From: an uncultured Emticicia sp.
GTDB taxonomy: Bacteria > Bacteroidota > Bacteroidia > Cytophagales > Spirosomataceae
DNA: 64,000 bases
Direction: 5' to 3'
Assembly (NCBI RefSeq): GCF_937903345.1
Contig: NZ_CALCZQ010000070.1
Coordinates: 11,534-75,533 of the forward strand
The stretch's first letter is position 1, and every line of letters starts with the position of its first letter. The notes under the pieces are model-generated. The model saw nothing but the letters and a program-made list of their open reading frames with translations. It made no database searches and was not told the DNA's origin. The translations under genes were made by a program, and so were the position numbers. Of the stretch, positions 18,293 through 27,149 are shown one piece after another.

Positions 18293-19988
18293 AACAGGAA
18301 ATCAAAAAATCATTGAGCAGTTTTTGGTTGATGGAATGGACTTTATGTTTGGAAACCCCGGCACAGTGGAGCAAGGATTCTTGGATGCTGTGGCCGAATA
18401 TCCAGAAATGAAGTATGTGCTTACTTTACAAGAAAGTATTGCTGTTATGATGGGCGACGGACACGCTCGACATACGCAACGACCAACACTTGTACAGTTG
18501 CATAGCTCCCCAGGAATTGGAAATGCAGTAGGTGCTATTTACCAAGCCAAACGTGGTCATTCGCCTTTGGTTGTAATAGGCTCAGATGCAGGTACTCAAT
18601 ATGTAAACATGGATGCCCAAATGGCCAATGATTTGGTAGCAATGATGGCTCCTGTTACGAAGTTTTCGACAATGGTTTTATCATCAAAATCATTGTTGAG
18701 AACCCTCAGAAAAGCAATTAAAATAGCATCAACAGCACCGATGGGGCCTGTTTATGTATGTTTGCCGATGAATATTTTAGATGAAATAAATGAAGAGTCA
18801 GTTTTTCCAACTTCAATTCCATCTAAACGTGTTCAGCCAGCTGATTCGTTGATTCAAGAAGCTGCAGAGACAATTTTGCAGTCACAAAAGCCAATGCTAT
18901 TTATAGGTGATGGTGTTGCATATTCTGATGCCATTCCAGAGCTTACTAAAATCGCAGAATTGATTGGTGCAGAAGTTTATGGTGTTGATTTTGGTGATGT
19001 CATTTTTGATACAACTCATCCACTTTATGTCGGAACGACTGGTCACATGTTTGGCACTTTTAGCCAACCAATCACAAGTAAAGGCGATATGAATCTAATC
19101 GTTGGTACTTACATGATGCCTGAGGTTTTTCCGGAAGAAGGTGATATTTATTCGCCCGAATCGAAAGTTATTCATTTTGATTTGAATGACTATGAAATAG
19201 CCAAAAATCATAGAGTAGATTTAGGAATTGTTTGCGATCCGAAATTGTCATTAGCTGCTTTAGCAGAAGCTCTTGAAGCTAATATGACTGATGATTTTAG
19301 AAAGGCTGCGGCTGTTCGTTCAGAAGAAATTGGAGCAGCAAAAGCTCAAAAAATTACTTCAGAAATAGAAAAAGATAAACAAAATATAGGCAAATTTCCC
19401 TTACAAATGTCACAATTTGCTGAGATTTTGGCACAAAAAATTCCAGCCAACGCTATTATTTTTGACGAAGCACTTACAAGTTCTCCAGCCATTACTCGAT
19501 ATATTCCACCACAAAAAGCAGGTCACTATTTTGTAACGCGTGGCGGCTCATTAGGCGTTGGTTTTCCTGGAGCAATCGGTGTAAAACTTGCTAATCCAGA
19601 CAAAACTGTCATTGGTTTTTCGGGAGACGGAGGAAGCATGTACACGATTCAAACGCTTTGGTCGGCAGTAAGACATAAAGCAGGTGCAAAGTTTATTGTT
19701 TGTAATAATGGTTCTTACAAATTACTTCAACTCAATATTGATGTTTATTGGAAAGAACGAGCAATTGAACAACATCCTTATCCTTTGCCATTCGATTTGT
19801 CATACCCTGCTATTAGGTTTGATTTATTGGCAAAATCTCTCGGTGTAAATGCCGTTAGGGTTGAAAAAGAAGAAGATATTTTACCTGCAATCGAGCAAAT
19901 GTTTGCCAATGATGAGCCTTTCCTAATCGATCTAGTACTCGAAGGAGATAACAAACCAGATTGGGTGCAAACCAATTGTTCACATTAA
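18282..19988 (+). CDS. TPP-dependent decarboxylase, benzoylformate-decarboxylase-like
   Basis: 568 residues with the three-domain layout of the POX/acetolactate-synthase family. FGNPGTVEQGF (24-33) matches the BFD GNPGS block; LQESIAVMMGDG carries the catalytic Glu51 that activates the thiamine ring; H74 in LHSSPGIGNA equals the BFD active-site His. The C-terminal TPP/Mg motif GDGGSMYTIQ...NNGSYK is complete. BFD-like enzymes decarboxylate 2-oxo acids to aldehydes. The natural substrate is unknown; the adjacent GMC oxidoreductase could process the product (inference). It overlaps the DJ-1 gene by 11 bp. Confidence 0.85.
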   Translation: MAGKTGNQKIIEQFLVDGMDFMFGNPGTVEQGFLDAVAEYPEMKYVLTLQESIAVMMGDGHARHTQRPTLVQLHSSPGIGNAVGAIYQAKRGHSPLVVIGSDAGTQYVNMDAQMANDLVAMMAPVTKFSTMVLSSKSLLRTLRKAIKIASTAPMGPVYVCLPMNILDEINEESVFPTSIPSKRVQPADSLIQEAAETILQSQKPMLFIGDGVAYSDAIPELTKIAELIGAEVYGVDFGDVIFDTTHPLYVGTTGHMFGTFSQPITSKGDMNLIVGTYMMPEVFPEEGDIYSPESKVIHFDLNDYEIAKNHRVDLGIVCDPKLSLAALAEALEANMTDDFRKAAAVRSEEIGAAKAQKITSEIEKDKQNIGKFPLQMSQFAEILAQKIPANAIIFDEALTSSPAITRYIPPQKAGHYFVTRGGSLGVGFPGAIGVKLANPDKTVIGFSGDGGSMYTIQTLWSAVRHKAGAKFIVCNNGSYKLLQLNIDVYWKERAIEQHPYPLPFDLSYPAIRFDLLAKSLGVNAVRVEKEEDILPAIEQMFANDEPFLIDLVLEGDNKPDWVQTNCSH

Positions 19989-20039
19989 TAAATGTAAGTT
20001 TTTTGATTTTATAGCCAAGAAAATTTTTAAATAAAAATC

Positions 20040-21581
20040 ATGAAATCTAATTGTCACTACGTAATTATTGGAGCTGGAGCAGCGGGAAGCGTAATTGCTA
20101 ATCGGCTCAGCGAAAACCCTGATATTCAGGTTGTTTTACTCGAAGCAGGAGAGTGGACACAAAGTGCTGATGTACTTGATCTAGGTGGATTTGTAAAATC
20201 GTGGGGAACGTCTATCGACTGGTCTATTCCGACAACTCCACAGGCTTCAATGGGTGATCGTGGCTTAACGATTAATCAGGGTAAATTAGTTGGTGGAAGT
20301 ACATCAATCAATGCCATGATGTATGTTCGTGGCAATGCTGCCAATTTTGATCAGTGGCAAGAGATGGGTGCTGACGGTTGGAGTTATAAAGAAGTATTGC
20401 CTTTTTTTAAGAAAATAGAATCTTATGAAGGTGGAGCTTCAGCATATCGTAGTACCGAAGGTGAATTGTCTATTCGAGATTGCCCTGACGAAGTAATGAA
20501 ATCAAATGAGTTTTTGAATGGTGCTGTTGAACTAGGATATGATGGCCCAAACTGGGACTATAATGGCGAAAGGCAAGAAAATGGAGCTGGTTTATTACAA
20601 TTCCATATTACTGCCGATGGAAAAAGAGCAAGTGCTGCTACGGCTTTTCTTCAACCTGTTCTTAATAGACCAAACTTAACAATTATTACGGGTGCGGAAG
20701 TTACACAGATTTTGATTAGTGAAGGGCAAGCTTATGCTGTTAAATATCAAAAAAATGGCAGAACTGAGCAAATATATGCTTCAAAAGAGATTGTGGTAAG
20801 TGCTGGTACGCTCAACACACCAAAAATATTAATGTTATCGGGTATTGGGCCTTCTGAGCAACTGCTAAAATTTGGTATTCAAGTTCAACTCGATTTACCA
20901 GGTGTTGGTCAAAACTTACAAGATCATGTGCAACTTCCAGTGATTTTTAAAGCCAATGTTGAGCGTCCTATGACTCAACTTTTAACAGGAAATGCAATAT
21001 TTGTTCGAACAAAAGACAATGCTATTGCTCCTGATTTACAACTCAATTTTACACCAAGTATTCCTGAACCTTTATCGCCATTATTACCCGATTTTGGTGG
21101 CAATGTGTGCTTGTTTTTGCCCATTTTGGTTCAACCAAAAAGTGTTGGTGAAGTAAAGCTGAGATCAAATAATCCGAGTGATACATTAGTGGTAAATCCA
21201 AATTATTTGCACGAAGAAGCCGATATGGAAGTATTCAGAAAGGCAATTGTATTAATACGCAAACTGAGTAAAACTAAAGCTTTTTCGGTCTTAAATGGTG
21301 GAGAAATAGCTCCGGGCGAAGGTAATATTGATCAATATATTCGCTCACAAAGCTCAACACTATGGCACCCAACTGGTACTTGCAAAATGGGCAACGACCC
21401 AATGTCGGTGGTAGATTCAAGGCTAAGAATAAAGCGAATTGCAGGTTTGAGAGTAGCTGATGCTTCTGTGATGCCACATATCACAAGTGGAAATACTGTC
21501 GCAGTTTGCTTTATGATAGGTGAAAAGGCAGCAGATATGATATTGAATGATGCAAAAAATGGACTTTTAGAAGATAACTAA
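20040..21581 (+). CDS. GMC-family FAD oxidoreductase (choline-dehydrogenase-like)
   Basis: 513 residues. The dinucleotide fold VIIGAGAAGSVIANRL is at 8-23, GMC signature 1 GKLVGGSTSINAMMYVRG near 80, and signature 2 SAGTLNTPKILMLSGIGP near 258. The active-site pair is His443 (LWHPTGTCKMG) and Asn485 (SGNTVAV), the His/Asn combination found in choline and alcohol dehydrogenases. No signal peptide, so cytoplasmic. Substrate is an alcohol or aldehyde not identifiable here. It follows the TPP enzyme by 51 bp and precedes the NTF2-like array. Confidence 0.9.
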   Translation: MKSNCHYVIIGAGAAGSVIANRLSENPDIQVVLLEAGEWTQSADVLDLGGFVKSWGTSIDWSIPTTPQASMGDRGLTINQGKLVGGSTSINAMMYVRGNAANFDQWQEMGADGWSYKEVLPFFKKIESYEGGASAYRSTEGELSIRDCPDEVMKSNEFLNGAVELGYDGPNWDYNGERQENGAGLLQFHITADGKRASAATAFLQPVLNRPNLTIITGAEVTQILISEGQAYAVKYQKNGRTEQIYASKEIVVSAGTLNTPKILMLSGIGPSEQLLKFGIQVQLDLPGVGQNLQDHVQLPVIFKANVERPMTQLLTGNAIFVRTKDNAIAPDLQLNFTPSIPEPLSPLLPDFGGNVCLFLPILVQPKSVGEVKLRSNNPSDTLVVNPNYLHEEADMEVFRKAIVLIRKLSKTKAFSVLNGGEIAPGEGNIDQYIRSQSSTLWHPTGTCKMGNDPMSVVDSRLRIKRIAGLRVADASVMPHITSGNTVAVCFMIGEKAADMILNDAKNGLLEDN

Positions 21582-21659
21582 ATTTCTGAAATATGGCTTC
21601 ATTTTTATGAAATTACACTATTCATTTTTATTAATAATAAACTCTAATTAACTATTTAT

Positions 21660-22535
21660 ATGTCAAAAGGAAATGCAAATAAGGCGATTTCAAGGCGTTA
21701 CTTTCATGAAATCATGAATCAAGTAAACAAAGAAACAGCTTATGAAATTTTATCAGAGGATTTTGTATTTACGTTGCCAACCCACCCTGAGCCATTTCAT
21801 GGGCCAGATGGTTTCTTAGGATTGGTAAATATGCTGCATGGCTCTTTCCCTGATTTTTATATTGAGCCACAAGATATGGTTGCCAATGGCGACTGGGTAA
21901 CAACTCGTTGGGTTGGTGGTGGCACCCATACAGGTTCACCATTATTAACTGTAAAAGGAGACTTGGCTGCTACTGGTAACTACTTCCAAATTGACGGAAT
22001 GACTTGGCATACAATCAAAGATGGAAAAATTGTAGAGTCGATAGGGCATGAAGATACTCTAGGATTTTTATTACAATTGGGTGTTTTACCTCCGCAAGAA
22101 GTAGCTCATCAAGTGACAACTCCTGAGCAAAATGAAGCCTTGGTACATCGCTATTTTGGTGATATTATGAGCGAAGGAAAACTCGAAGTAATAGAAGAAA
22201 TCCTAGACCCTCAATTTGCTTTTATTATTCCAACTCAACCAGAACCAATCACAGGTTACGACGCTTTCCGTGGATTTGTTTTATATCTCCGTAATGCATT
22301 TCCTGATATTAAATTTTCAGTTTTAAGACAAATGTCTGAGGGAAATAAAGTTGCGAGCCGTTGGCAAATTGAAGGAACCCACAAAGGAGAATTTTTGGGT
22401 GCACCAGCCACAGGCAATAGCATCAAAGACTTTGGTATTGATATTTTTACTATTCGTCAAGGTAAAATTGTTTCGGTACACGTCAATGAAAATGATTTCG
22501 GATTAATGCAACAACTCGGAGTTATTCCAGCATAA
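21660..22535 (+). CDS. Tandem SnoaL/NTF2-like (ester-cyclase-type) protein
   Basis: 291 residues made of two ~140-residue NTF2-like units. The units share features: FxxPTxPEPxxGxDxF, FPD(F/I), an RW core strand with GTHxGxxLG, DGKIVES/QGKIVSV, and LLQLGVLPP/MQQLGVIPA at the unit ends. SnoaL-like folds are cone-shaped cavities; members are polyketide cyclases, isomerases or ligand-binding proteins. No clear catalytic dyad can be assigned. It is the first gene of an eight-gene array of the same fold. Confidence 0.82.
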   Translation: MSKGNANKAISRRYFHEIMNQVNKETAYEILSEDFVFTLPTHPEPFHGPDGFLGLVNMLHGSFPDFYIEPQDMVANGDWVTTRWVGGGTHTGSPLLTVKGDLAATGNYFQIDGMTWHTIKDGKIVESIGHEDTLGFLLQLGVLPPQEVAHQVTTPEQNEALVHRYFGDIMSEGKLEVIEEILDPQFAFIIPTQPEPITGYDAFRGFVLYLRNAFPDIKFSVLRQMSEGNKVASRWQIEGTHKGEFLGAPATGNSIKDFGIDIFTIRQGKIVSVHVNENDFGLMQQLGVIPA

Positions 22536-22569
22536 GTATCTGATAATCAATACATAACAAACTTGATTT

Positions 22570-23355
22570 ATGCCTGACGAAAATCAGCCTAACCTTATTG
22601 AAACCGAAGCGTTTCAGCAAAAGCAAATTGACTTTTTAAGCAAAGGTTTAATTGATGAAATGATTGAGGAATGCTATACTGAAGATGCTCGCATGCACGG
22701 GTTTACTTTTAAAGCAGAAGGTCGCAATGAAGTCAAGAAGTTTGTGCATTTATATCTAAAAAGATTAAGTGTCTTGGGCGAACGTAGCATTGATAAGTTG
22801 ATAACTGGGCAAAGTTTTATTTGGCTCGAAGTGACTATTCAGAGTATGTATGGTGAGCCGGTTAAAGTGTATGAAGTTAAGTTTTTGAGGGAAGGGAAAA
22901 TCTATTTGCAACTTTTAGGCCTAAGGCAAGGTACGATTTGGTATGAAGAAGATTTTTTAGATTTCAAACCTTCAGATAATACAAAAGCAATTGAATTTCA
23001 TGAACATTATTTAACATTTCATAAAGAAAATAATGCCAACGGACTCGCTGATGAATTTTTTAGCGAAGATATACATTTGCTTACATCCAATGTCAATATT
23101 AAAGGGCGTGAAGCTGTAAGAGAAATGTTTCAAAATCTTTTTGCAGTAGAATCTGGATTTACCCCTCTGTCAGTTCAAAACATAACCAATGATACCGATT
23201 ATGTTTGGTTTGAAGCAACTGTAAAAAGCTCACTTGGTGAGCGAAGAGTCTATGATGTCATGCTTCTTAATGAAGGTAAAGTTTGTGTACAATTAGTTGG
23301 TCAGCTTTTAGGTGTTCTACCTACCGAAGTAGCTTTTAACAATCATCCAAATTAA
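22570..23355 (+). CDS. Tandem NTF2-like protein, divergent
   Basis: 261 residues, two repeats of an NTF2-like fold: unit 1 about 10-130 and unit 2 about 138-255. Both end in a V-Y-[DE]-V-x-[FL]-L-x-E-G-K-[IV] strand (VKVYEVKFLREGKI, RRVYDVMLLNEGKV) followed by QLLG/QLVG. It lacks the GTHxG strand of the ester-cyclase type, so it is a different subfamily from its neighbour. No function recognised. 34 bp after the preceding gene, probably the same operon. Confidence 0.72.
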   Translation: MPDENQPNLIETEAFQQKQIDFLSKGLIDEMIEECYTEDARMHGFTFKAEGRNEVKKFVHLYLKRLSVLGERSIDKLITGQSFIWLEVTIQSMYGEPVKVYEVKFLREGKIYLQLLGLRQGTIWYEEDFLDFKPSDNTKAIEFHEHYLTFHKENNANGLADEFFSEDIHLLTSNVNIKGREAVREMFQNLFAVESGFTPLSVQNITNDTDYVWFEATVKSSLGERRVYDVMLLNEGKVCVQLVGQLLGVLPTEVAFNNHPN

Positions 23356-23459
23356 CTGATAATCATTTGATAATCAATAGATTGTTTGAAGTTTAAGTGT
23401 AAAAAATAAAAATAAACTATCTTAAAATATTTAATCAAACCTTTTAACAAATACATATT

Positions 23460-23900
23460 ATGGCACTTTCACCAGTAGAAAACAACACTATTTGTTTAGA
23501 ATTTTTTGAAACAGCTTGGAATACGGGCAATGTTAGAGAAGACTTATTGGCAACCGATGCACTTGATCACTCATTTGTAGGCGGAAAAAGCAAAACTGAG
23601 CCAGGCTCGGCGAGTTTCAAAGGTATCATCGGAATGTTTCGTCATGCAATGCCTGATATTCATTTGACTTTGCTTGATCAAATATTCACGGCTGATAAAG
23701 TTGTTCACCGTTGGAGCCTCACTGGTACTGATACTGGTGGAGTAATGGGAATGCCGCCAAGTGGAAAAAGCTTAACATTTACAGGAACTACTACTGTACG
23801 TATGAACGACGAAGGAAAGATTGCTGAAAGATGGGCAAACGTCGATGAATTAGGTTTATTACAACAACTTGGCGTTGTTCCACCCCCTCCAGGAGCGTAA
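23460..23900 (+). CDS. SnoaL-like ester-cyclase-family protein
   Basis: 146 residues, single NTF2-like domain. The core is HRWSLTGTDTGGVMGMPPSG followed by FTGTTTVRMNDEGKIAERW and the terminal DELGLLQQLGVV. This is the common SnoaL-like ester cyclase form (DUF-type, mostly of unknown reaction). Sixteen bases separate it from the next NTF2-like gene. Confidence 0.8.
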   Translation: MALSPVENNTICLEFFETAWNTGNVREDLLATDALDHSFVGGKSKTEPGSASFKGIIGMFRHAMPDIHLTLLDQIFTADKVVHRWSLTGTDTGGVMGMPPSGKSLTFTGTTTVRMNDEGKIAERWANVDELGLLQQLGVVPPPPGA

Positions 23901-23916
23901 TTTAAAATCATCTGTG

Positions 23917-24354
23917 ATGAATCAACTGCAACAAAACAAAAGCACAATTATTAGATTTTTTGAATGCTTTTCGAATGATGCGAATCTTGAATTTGAAGAA
24001 AACTGGATACATAAAGATGTACAGTTTATTCTTTCATTTGCACATGTAGATGGTTTGACTCAAGTTAGAAATCTTATCCAAAAGGAAAGAAGTGTGTTTG
24101 AAAATTTGAAATATACTATAATTGATTCAGGTCTAGTTTTGGAAGAATTTTCAGGTGCTGCATTTTGGTTAATGACTGGAAAACAAGTGGTTTCATGGAA
24201 TGGGATTCCTGCTACTTGTAATGAAATAAATGTTTCAGGTGCCTCATTATTTAGTTTCGATGTTGATGGTAAAATCAAAGAAATTCGGATTCAAATTGAT
24301 TTGCTTAGTCTAATGTCACAGATTAACGGAATAACAAAACTGTATAATTTCTGA
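23917..24354 (+). CDS. NTF2-like protein, paralogue of the gene at 24624
   Basis: 145 residues from ATG 23917; an in-frame start 48 nt upstream would overlap the previous gene and lacks homology. Blocks FILSFAHVDG, VFENLKY, AAFWLMTGK, GKIKEIRIQ and the ending SLMSQINGITKLYNF recur nearly residue for residue in the 24624 product, showing a local duplication. The fold is NTF2-like; function unknown. A 111-bp inverted-repeat element begins 17 bp after its stop. Confidence 0.78.
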   Translation: MNQLQQNKSTIIRFFECFSNDANLEFEENWIHKDVQFILSFAHVDGLTQVRNLIQKERSVFENLKYTIIDSGLVLEEFSGAAFWLMTGKQVVSWNGIPATCNEINVSGASLFSFDVDGKIKEIRIQIDLLSLMSQINGITKLYNF

Positions 24355-24370
24355 TATAGAATCGATCAAA

Positions 24371-24481
24371 GTAACGTGTAAATAATAAGATAGCACAATT
24401 GAGTCTGAATAAAATCATAAGGCATTGATTGTCAGTATTTTATAAATCTATAAAAAGACCAATTTGTTATTTACACGTTAC
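24371..24481. mobile_element. MITE-like 111-bp element with 15-bp terminal inverted repeats
   Basis: GTAACGTGTAAATAA at 24371-24385 is the perfect reverse complement of TTATTTACACGTTAC at 24467-24481; pairing continues after one mismatch. The ~81-bp interior is non-coding. It lies between an intact NTF2 gene and the beheaded remnant of another. No clear target duplication is visible, so a large stem-loop is the alternative. Confidence 0.5.
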
Positions 24482-24501
24482 ATAATATTTAAAACAACAA
24501 A

Positions 24502-24618
24502 AGTTCCGAACGTTTAGCAAAGGCTGATAAGTTAGAATTATTGACTCAAGTAGGCATTGTTCAATCAGCTCCAGAAGCATTAATAACGATAAATAAATTT
24601 AACATTTTAAAAATATAA
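24502..24618 (+). pseudogene. C-terminal remnant of an NTF2/SnoaL-like gene
   Basis: The open frame reads SSERLAKADKLELLTQVGIVQSAPEAL and resembles the ester-cyclase ending AERWANVDELGLLQQLGVVPPPPGA of the gene at 23460. No start or N-terminal half exists: the sequence upstream is the MITE-like element and the end of the preceding gene. It is the leftover of a ninth array member. Confidence 0.6.
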
Positions 24619-24623
24619 TTGCC

Positions 24624-25061
24624 ATGAATCGTATCGAAAAAAATACAGAAACTGTCCGTCAATTTCTTGAGGTAGTCTGGAGTTCTGGAGACTTAAAATT
24701 AGCCGAAGAAATACTTGCCCCTGATTTACAGTTCATTTTAGCTTTTGCACACCTTGATGGTCGTGATGCCTTTATGGAATTAGTAGTTAAAAACAGAACT
24801 ATTTTTGAAAACCTAACTTACGCTGTTGCCGCAGGTGACATCGTAGCTGAAGAAATGAAAGCTGCTGCATTTTGGCAAATGAGTGCAAAACACATTGGTA
24901 CTTGGCGTAATGTACCAGCCAGTGATAAAAATGTAGGAATCTTCGGAATGTCATTTTTTAGATTTAATGAAGAAGGCAAAATCAATGAAATACGAGTGCA
25001 AAATGATGTAATGAGCTTAATGAATCAAATTGGTGGTATTAAAAAACTATACGATTTCTGA
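24624..25061 (+). CDS. NTF2-like protein, paralogue of the gene at 23917
   Basis: 145 residues, the same length and the same conserved blocks as the 23917 product (FILAFAHLDG, FENLTY, AAFWQM, GKINEIRVQ, SLMNQIGGIKKLYDF). The first 30 residues (VRQFLEVVWSSGDLKLAEEI) are the helical entry to an NTF2-like cone. No catalytic residues can be assigned. The start ATG 24624 lies 6 bp after the end of the dead copy. Confidence 0.8.
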   Translation: MNRIEKNTETVRQFLEVVWSSGDLKLAEEILAPDLQFILAFAHLDGRDAFMELVVKNRTIFENLTYAVAAGDIVAEEMKAAAFWQMSAKHIGTWRNVPASDKNVGIFGMSFFRFNEEGKINEIRVQNDVMSLMNQIGGIKKLYDF

Positions 25062-25110
25062 GTTAGAATTAGTCAAAATTATTTTTTAAGCATTTAAATA
25101 TACAAATATT

Positions 25111-25518
25111 ATGTCAGTTGAAGCAAATAAAACAATCGTTCGGGGATACGTGGACGCTATTCTTGTAAAAAGAGATTTCAGTAAATTCAATGAATTTACA
25201 GCTCCAGGTTTTTATATCGATCGTTCGGCGGTACCTGAAGCAATCAAAGGAGAAAATGCATTGCATAGCCAAATGGACATGCTTTATGGAGCATTTCCAG
25301 ACTTAGACCTTCAAATAGTTGATTTAGTGGCCGAAGGAGATAAAGTTGTTGTAAGATTTGCAGCTCCTGGTACTCACAAAAATACTTTTGCGGGCATTGA
25401 AGCAACTGGCAAAACTGCTACTTGGAAAGGTATTGTGATGTACCATGTATTAGATGGAAAAATCACCGAAGCTTGGGCTAATTGGGACGATTATGGTTTG
25501 CTTGAGCAACTTCGCTAA
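25111..25518 (+). CDS. SnoaL-like ester-cyclase-family protein
   Basis: 135 residues, one NTF2-like domain: an N-terminal helix pair, AFPDLDLQIVDLVAEGDKVV, RFAAPGTHKNTFAGIEATGK, then WKGIVMYHVLDGKITEAWANWDDYGLLEQL. This is the canonical ester-cyclase arrangement, close to 23460. Function not known. It is 50 bp behind the previous array member and 30 bp ahead of a membrane protein gene, so one transcript is likely. Confidence 0.82.
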   Translation: MSVEANKTIVRGYVDAILVKRDFSKFNEFTAPGFYIDRSAVPEAIKGENALHSQMDMLYGAFPDLDLQIVDLVAEGDKVVVRFAAPGTHKNTFAGIEATGKTATWKGIVMYHVLDGKITEAWANWDDYGLLEQLR

Positions 25519-25547
25519 TTAAAGTATATGTCTTAAAAAAAACAATT

Positions 25548-26201
25548 ATGGAAACAAGCATTTTATCAAAAGTACTCATAAGATTACCGAATCTCATTAC
25601 TCTATTATTTTCATTGATTTTAGTCAATGGATTTCGTTTAATGAATGATCATTATCATTGGAATACATCGCCCACTTTCGATATCACTCAATGGAATGAT
25701 ACATTGATTTTACTGTCATTTTTAACGACTTTCCTTTTTATCATTACAGCATGGTTAGGTTTTAGTGCACTTATCGAAAGAGTACCGTATAAAGACAATT
25801 TCAACCGTTTTTTGTTCGATACTGGTCGTTTTGCTGCTCTTTTTCCAATAAATATGTGGTGTTATACCGTAGAGAATCCAGAAAAATACCAGATTTATAT
25901 TTGGGGTTTATCGGCTTGGCATCTTATCATGACTCTTTGGTATTTATGGCCACTTTTGTTTAAACAATCGCAGCGAACAGGCTTTTCATCAGACCTTAAA
26001 AGTCATGCTACCATCATGGTAATATACTTCATTCTTGGACTTATATATTATGTATTTGTTGCCAAAGAATGGACAAATGCACCCAATGAAACAATGCGTG
26101 TAGGTCTGGATTTACTTACCATGTTTACGATTATTTTTTGGTCTGTTACTAGGTTGAGAAGCTTGCAAAGTAGATTAGTTTCTGAGGCAAATGCACATTA
26201 A
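25548..26201 (+). CDS. Six-helix integral membrane protein, unknown
   Basis: 217 residues with six hydrophobic spans: about 10-28, 50-73, 90-108, 121-141, 153-173 and 185-202. Aromatic and His residues (DHYHWN in the first loop, WHLIMTLWYLWPLLF in span four) stand out, but no transporter or enzyme signature is recognised. It is embedded in the array of soluble NTF2-like genes, suggesting a membrane partner for that system (inference). Confidence 0.7.
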   Translation: METSILSKVLIRLPNLITLLFSLILVNGFRLMNDHYHWNTSPTFDITQWNDTLILLSFLTTFLFIITAWLGFSALIERVPYKDNFNRFLFDTGRFAALFPINMWCYTVENPEKYQIYIWGLSAWHLIMTLWYLWPLLFKQSQRTGFSSDLKSHATIMVIYFILGLIYYVFVAKEWTNAPNETMRVGLDLLTMFTIIFWSVTRLRSLQSRLVSEANAH

Positions 26202-26249
26202 ACCTAAGAAATTTTTAATTATAAATAATTCATTAAAGTAAATACAAAT

Positions 26250-26672
26250 ATGTTAACCCAACAATCAATACAATCACTTGCAGAAGCTTGGTATAAAAAG
26301 CTGGATGTTCACGCTCCAATGGTCGAACTACTTCCAATGTTGGCTGATGAAGAGCTTGAAATGGTATTTCCAGAAGCAACTGTATATGGATACGCAGGAT
26401 TTGAAGGATGGTTTCAGCGTGTGATTCGAATTTTCTTTGATGAAGTTCATACCGTAAAATCAGCAGATGCAATTATCACTGGCGATACTGCGGTGGTAAA
26501 AGTAGTAGTAAAATGGGAGGCAAGCGTTTGGAATAGCCCAGACGCGTATAGCAAACGAATAACTTTAGACGCTTTCCAAACATGGGATGTGAAATTAGTA
26601 GGTGGTAATGTAATTATTACTAAATATACAGTAGATGACCTTAAATATTATGAAGGTTCGGCAACGCTTTAA
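26250..26672 (+). CDS. NTF2-like protein
   Basis: 140 residues. AEAWYKKLDVHAPMVELLPML is the NTF2 entry helix, then EMVFPEATVYGYAGFEGWFQRV, VKVVVKWEASVW and a C-terminal strand TWDVKLVGGNVIITKYTVDDLKYYEG. It belongs to the nuclear transport factor 2 superfamily but differs from the ester-cyclase members. No function recognised. Continues the same-strand array after the membrane protein. Confidence 0.72.
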   Translation: MLTQQSIQSLAEAWYKKLDVHAPMVELLPMLADEELEMVFPEATVYGYAGFEGWFQRVIRIFFDEVHTVKSADAIITGDTAVVKVVVKWEASVWNSPDAYSKRITLDAFQTWDVKLVGGNVIITKYTVDDLKYYEGSATL

Positions 26673-26721
26673 TACAAGTATAGTATAATCAATTTTAAAA
26701 TTCAATTAATTGTAAAATCTC

Positions 26722-27114
26722 ATGAAAAACGTACCTGATAGTAAATTAGGGAATATGTACCGTGAGCATATTCAACTCATACTTGATAAAAATATTGAAG
26801 CATTGCTCGATCAATATACCGATGATGCCTTGCTGATAAGTAGCTTCATGAAAACCCCTGTAATTTATAAAGGGCGTGAAAAAATCAAAGAACACATGCA
26901 GGGAATTTTGGGAATTGATGGACTCGAAACAGAAATCATTTTTTGGGCAGAAACCCAAGACCCCGAAACCTTAATGATTACTGAGCAAATAACAATGACT
27001 ACCAAAGAAGGTGTAAGTCAGATGCGTTTTGCAGATAGTTGGGTGCTAAAAGATGGTCGAATAGCGATACATTTTGCAGGTATGGTTCAGCATCCCGATG
27101 GTTCATTAGCATAA
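26722..27114 (+). CDS. NTF2-like (SnoaL/DUF4440-like) protein
   Basis: 130 residues. EHIQLILDKNIEALLDQYTDDALLISS is the typical NTF2 opening (helix followed by the aspartate-rich turn), then VIYKGREKIKEHMQGILG and the C-terminal sheet MRFADSWVLKDGRIAIHFAGMVQ. Small proteins like this often bind or isomerise hydrophobic ligands, but none has a predictable substrate. Last member of the array, 35 bp before the second DJ-1 gene. Confidence 0.76.
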   Translation: MKNVPDSKLGNMYREHIQLILDKNIEALLDQYTDDALLISSFMKTPVIYKGREKIKEHMQGILGIDGLETEIIFWAETQDPETLMITEQITMTTKEGVSQMRFADSWVLKDGRIAIHFAGMVQHPDGSLA

Positions 27115-27149
27115 AAATCTATAATCTTAGTCAAAAAATATAAAAATAG

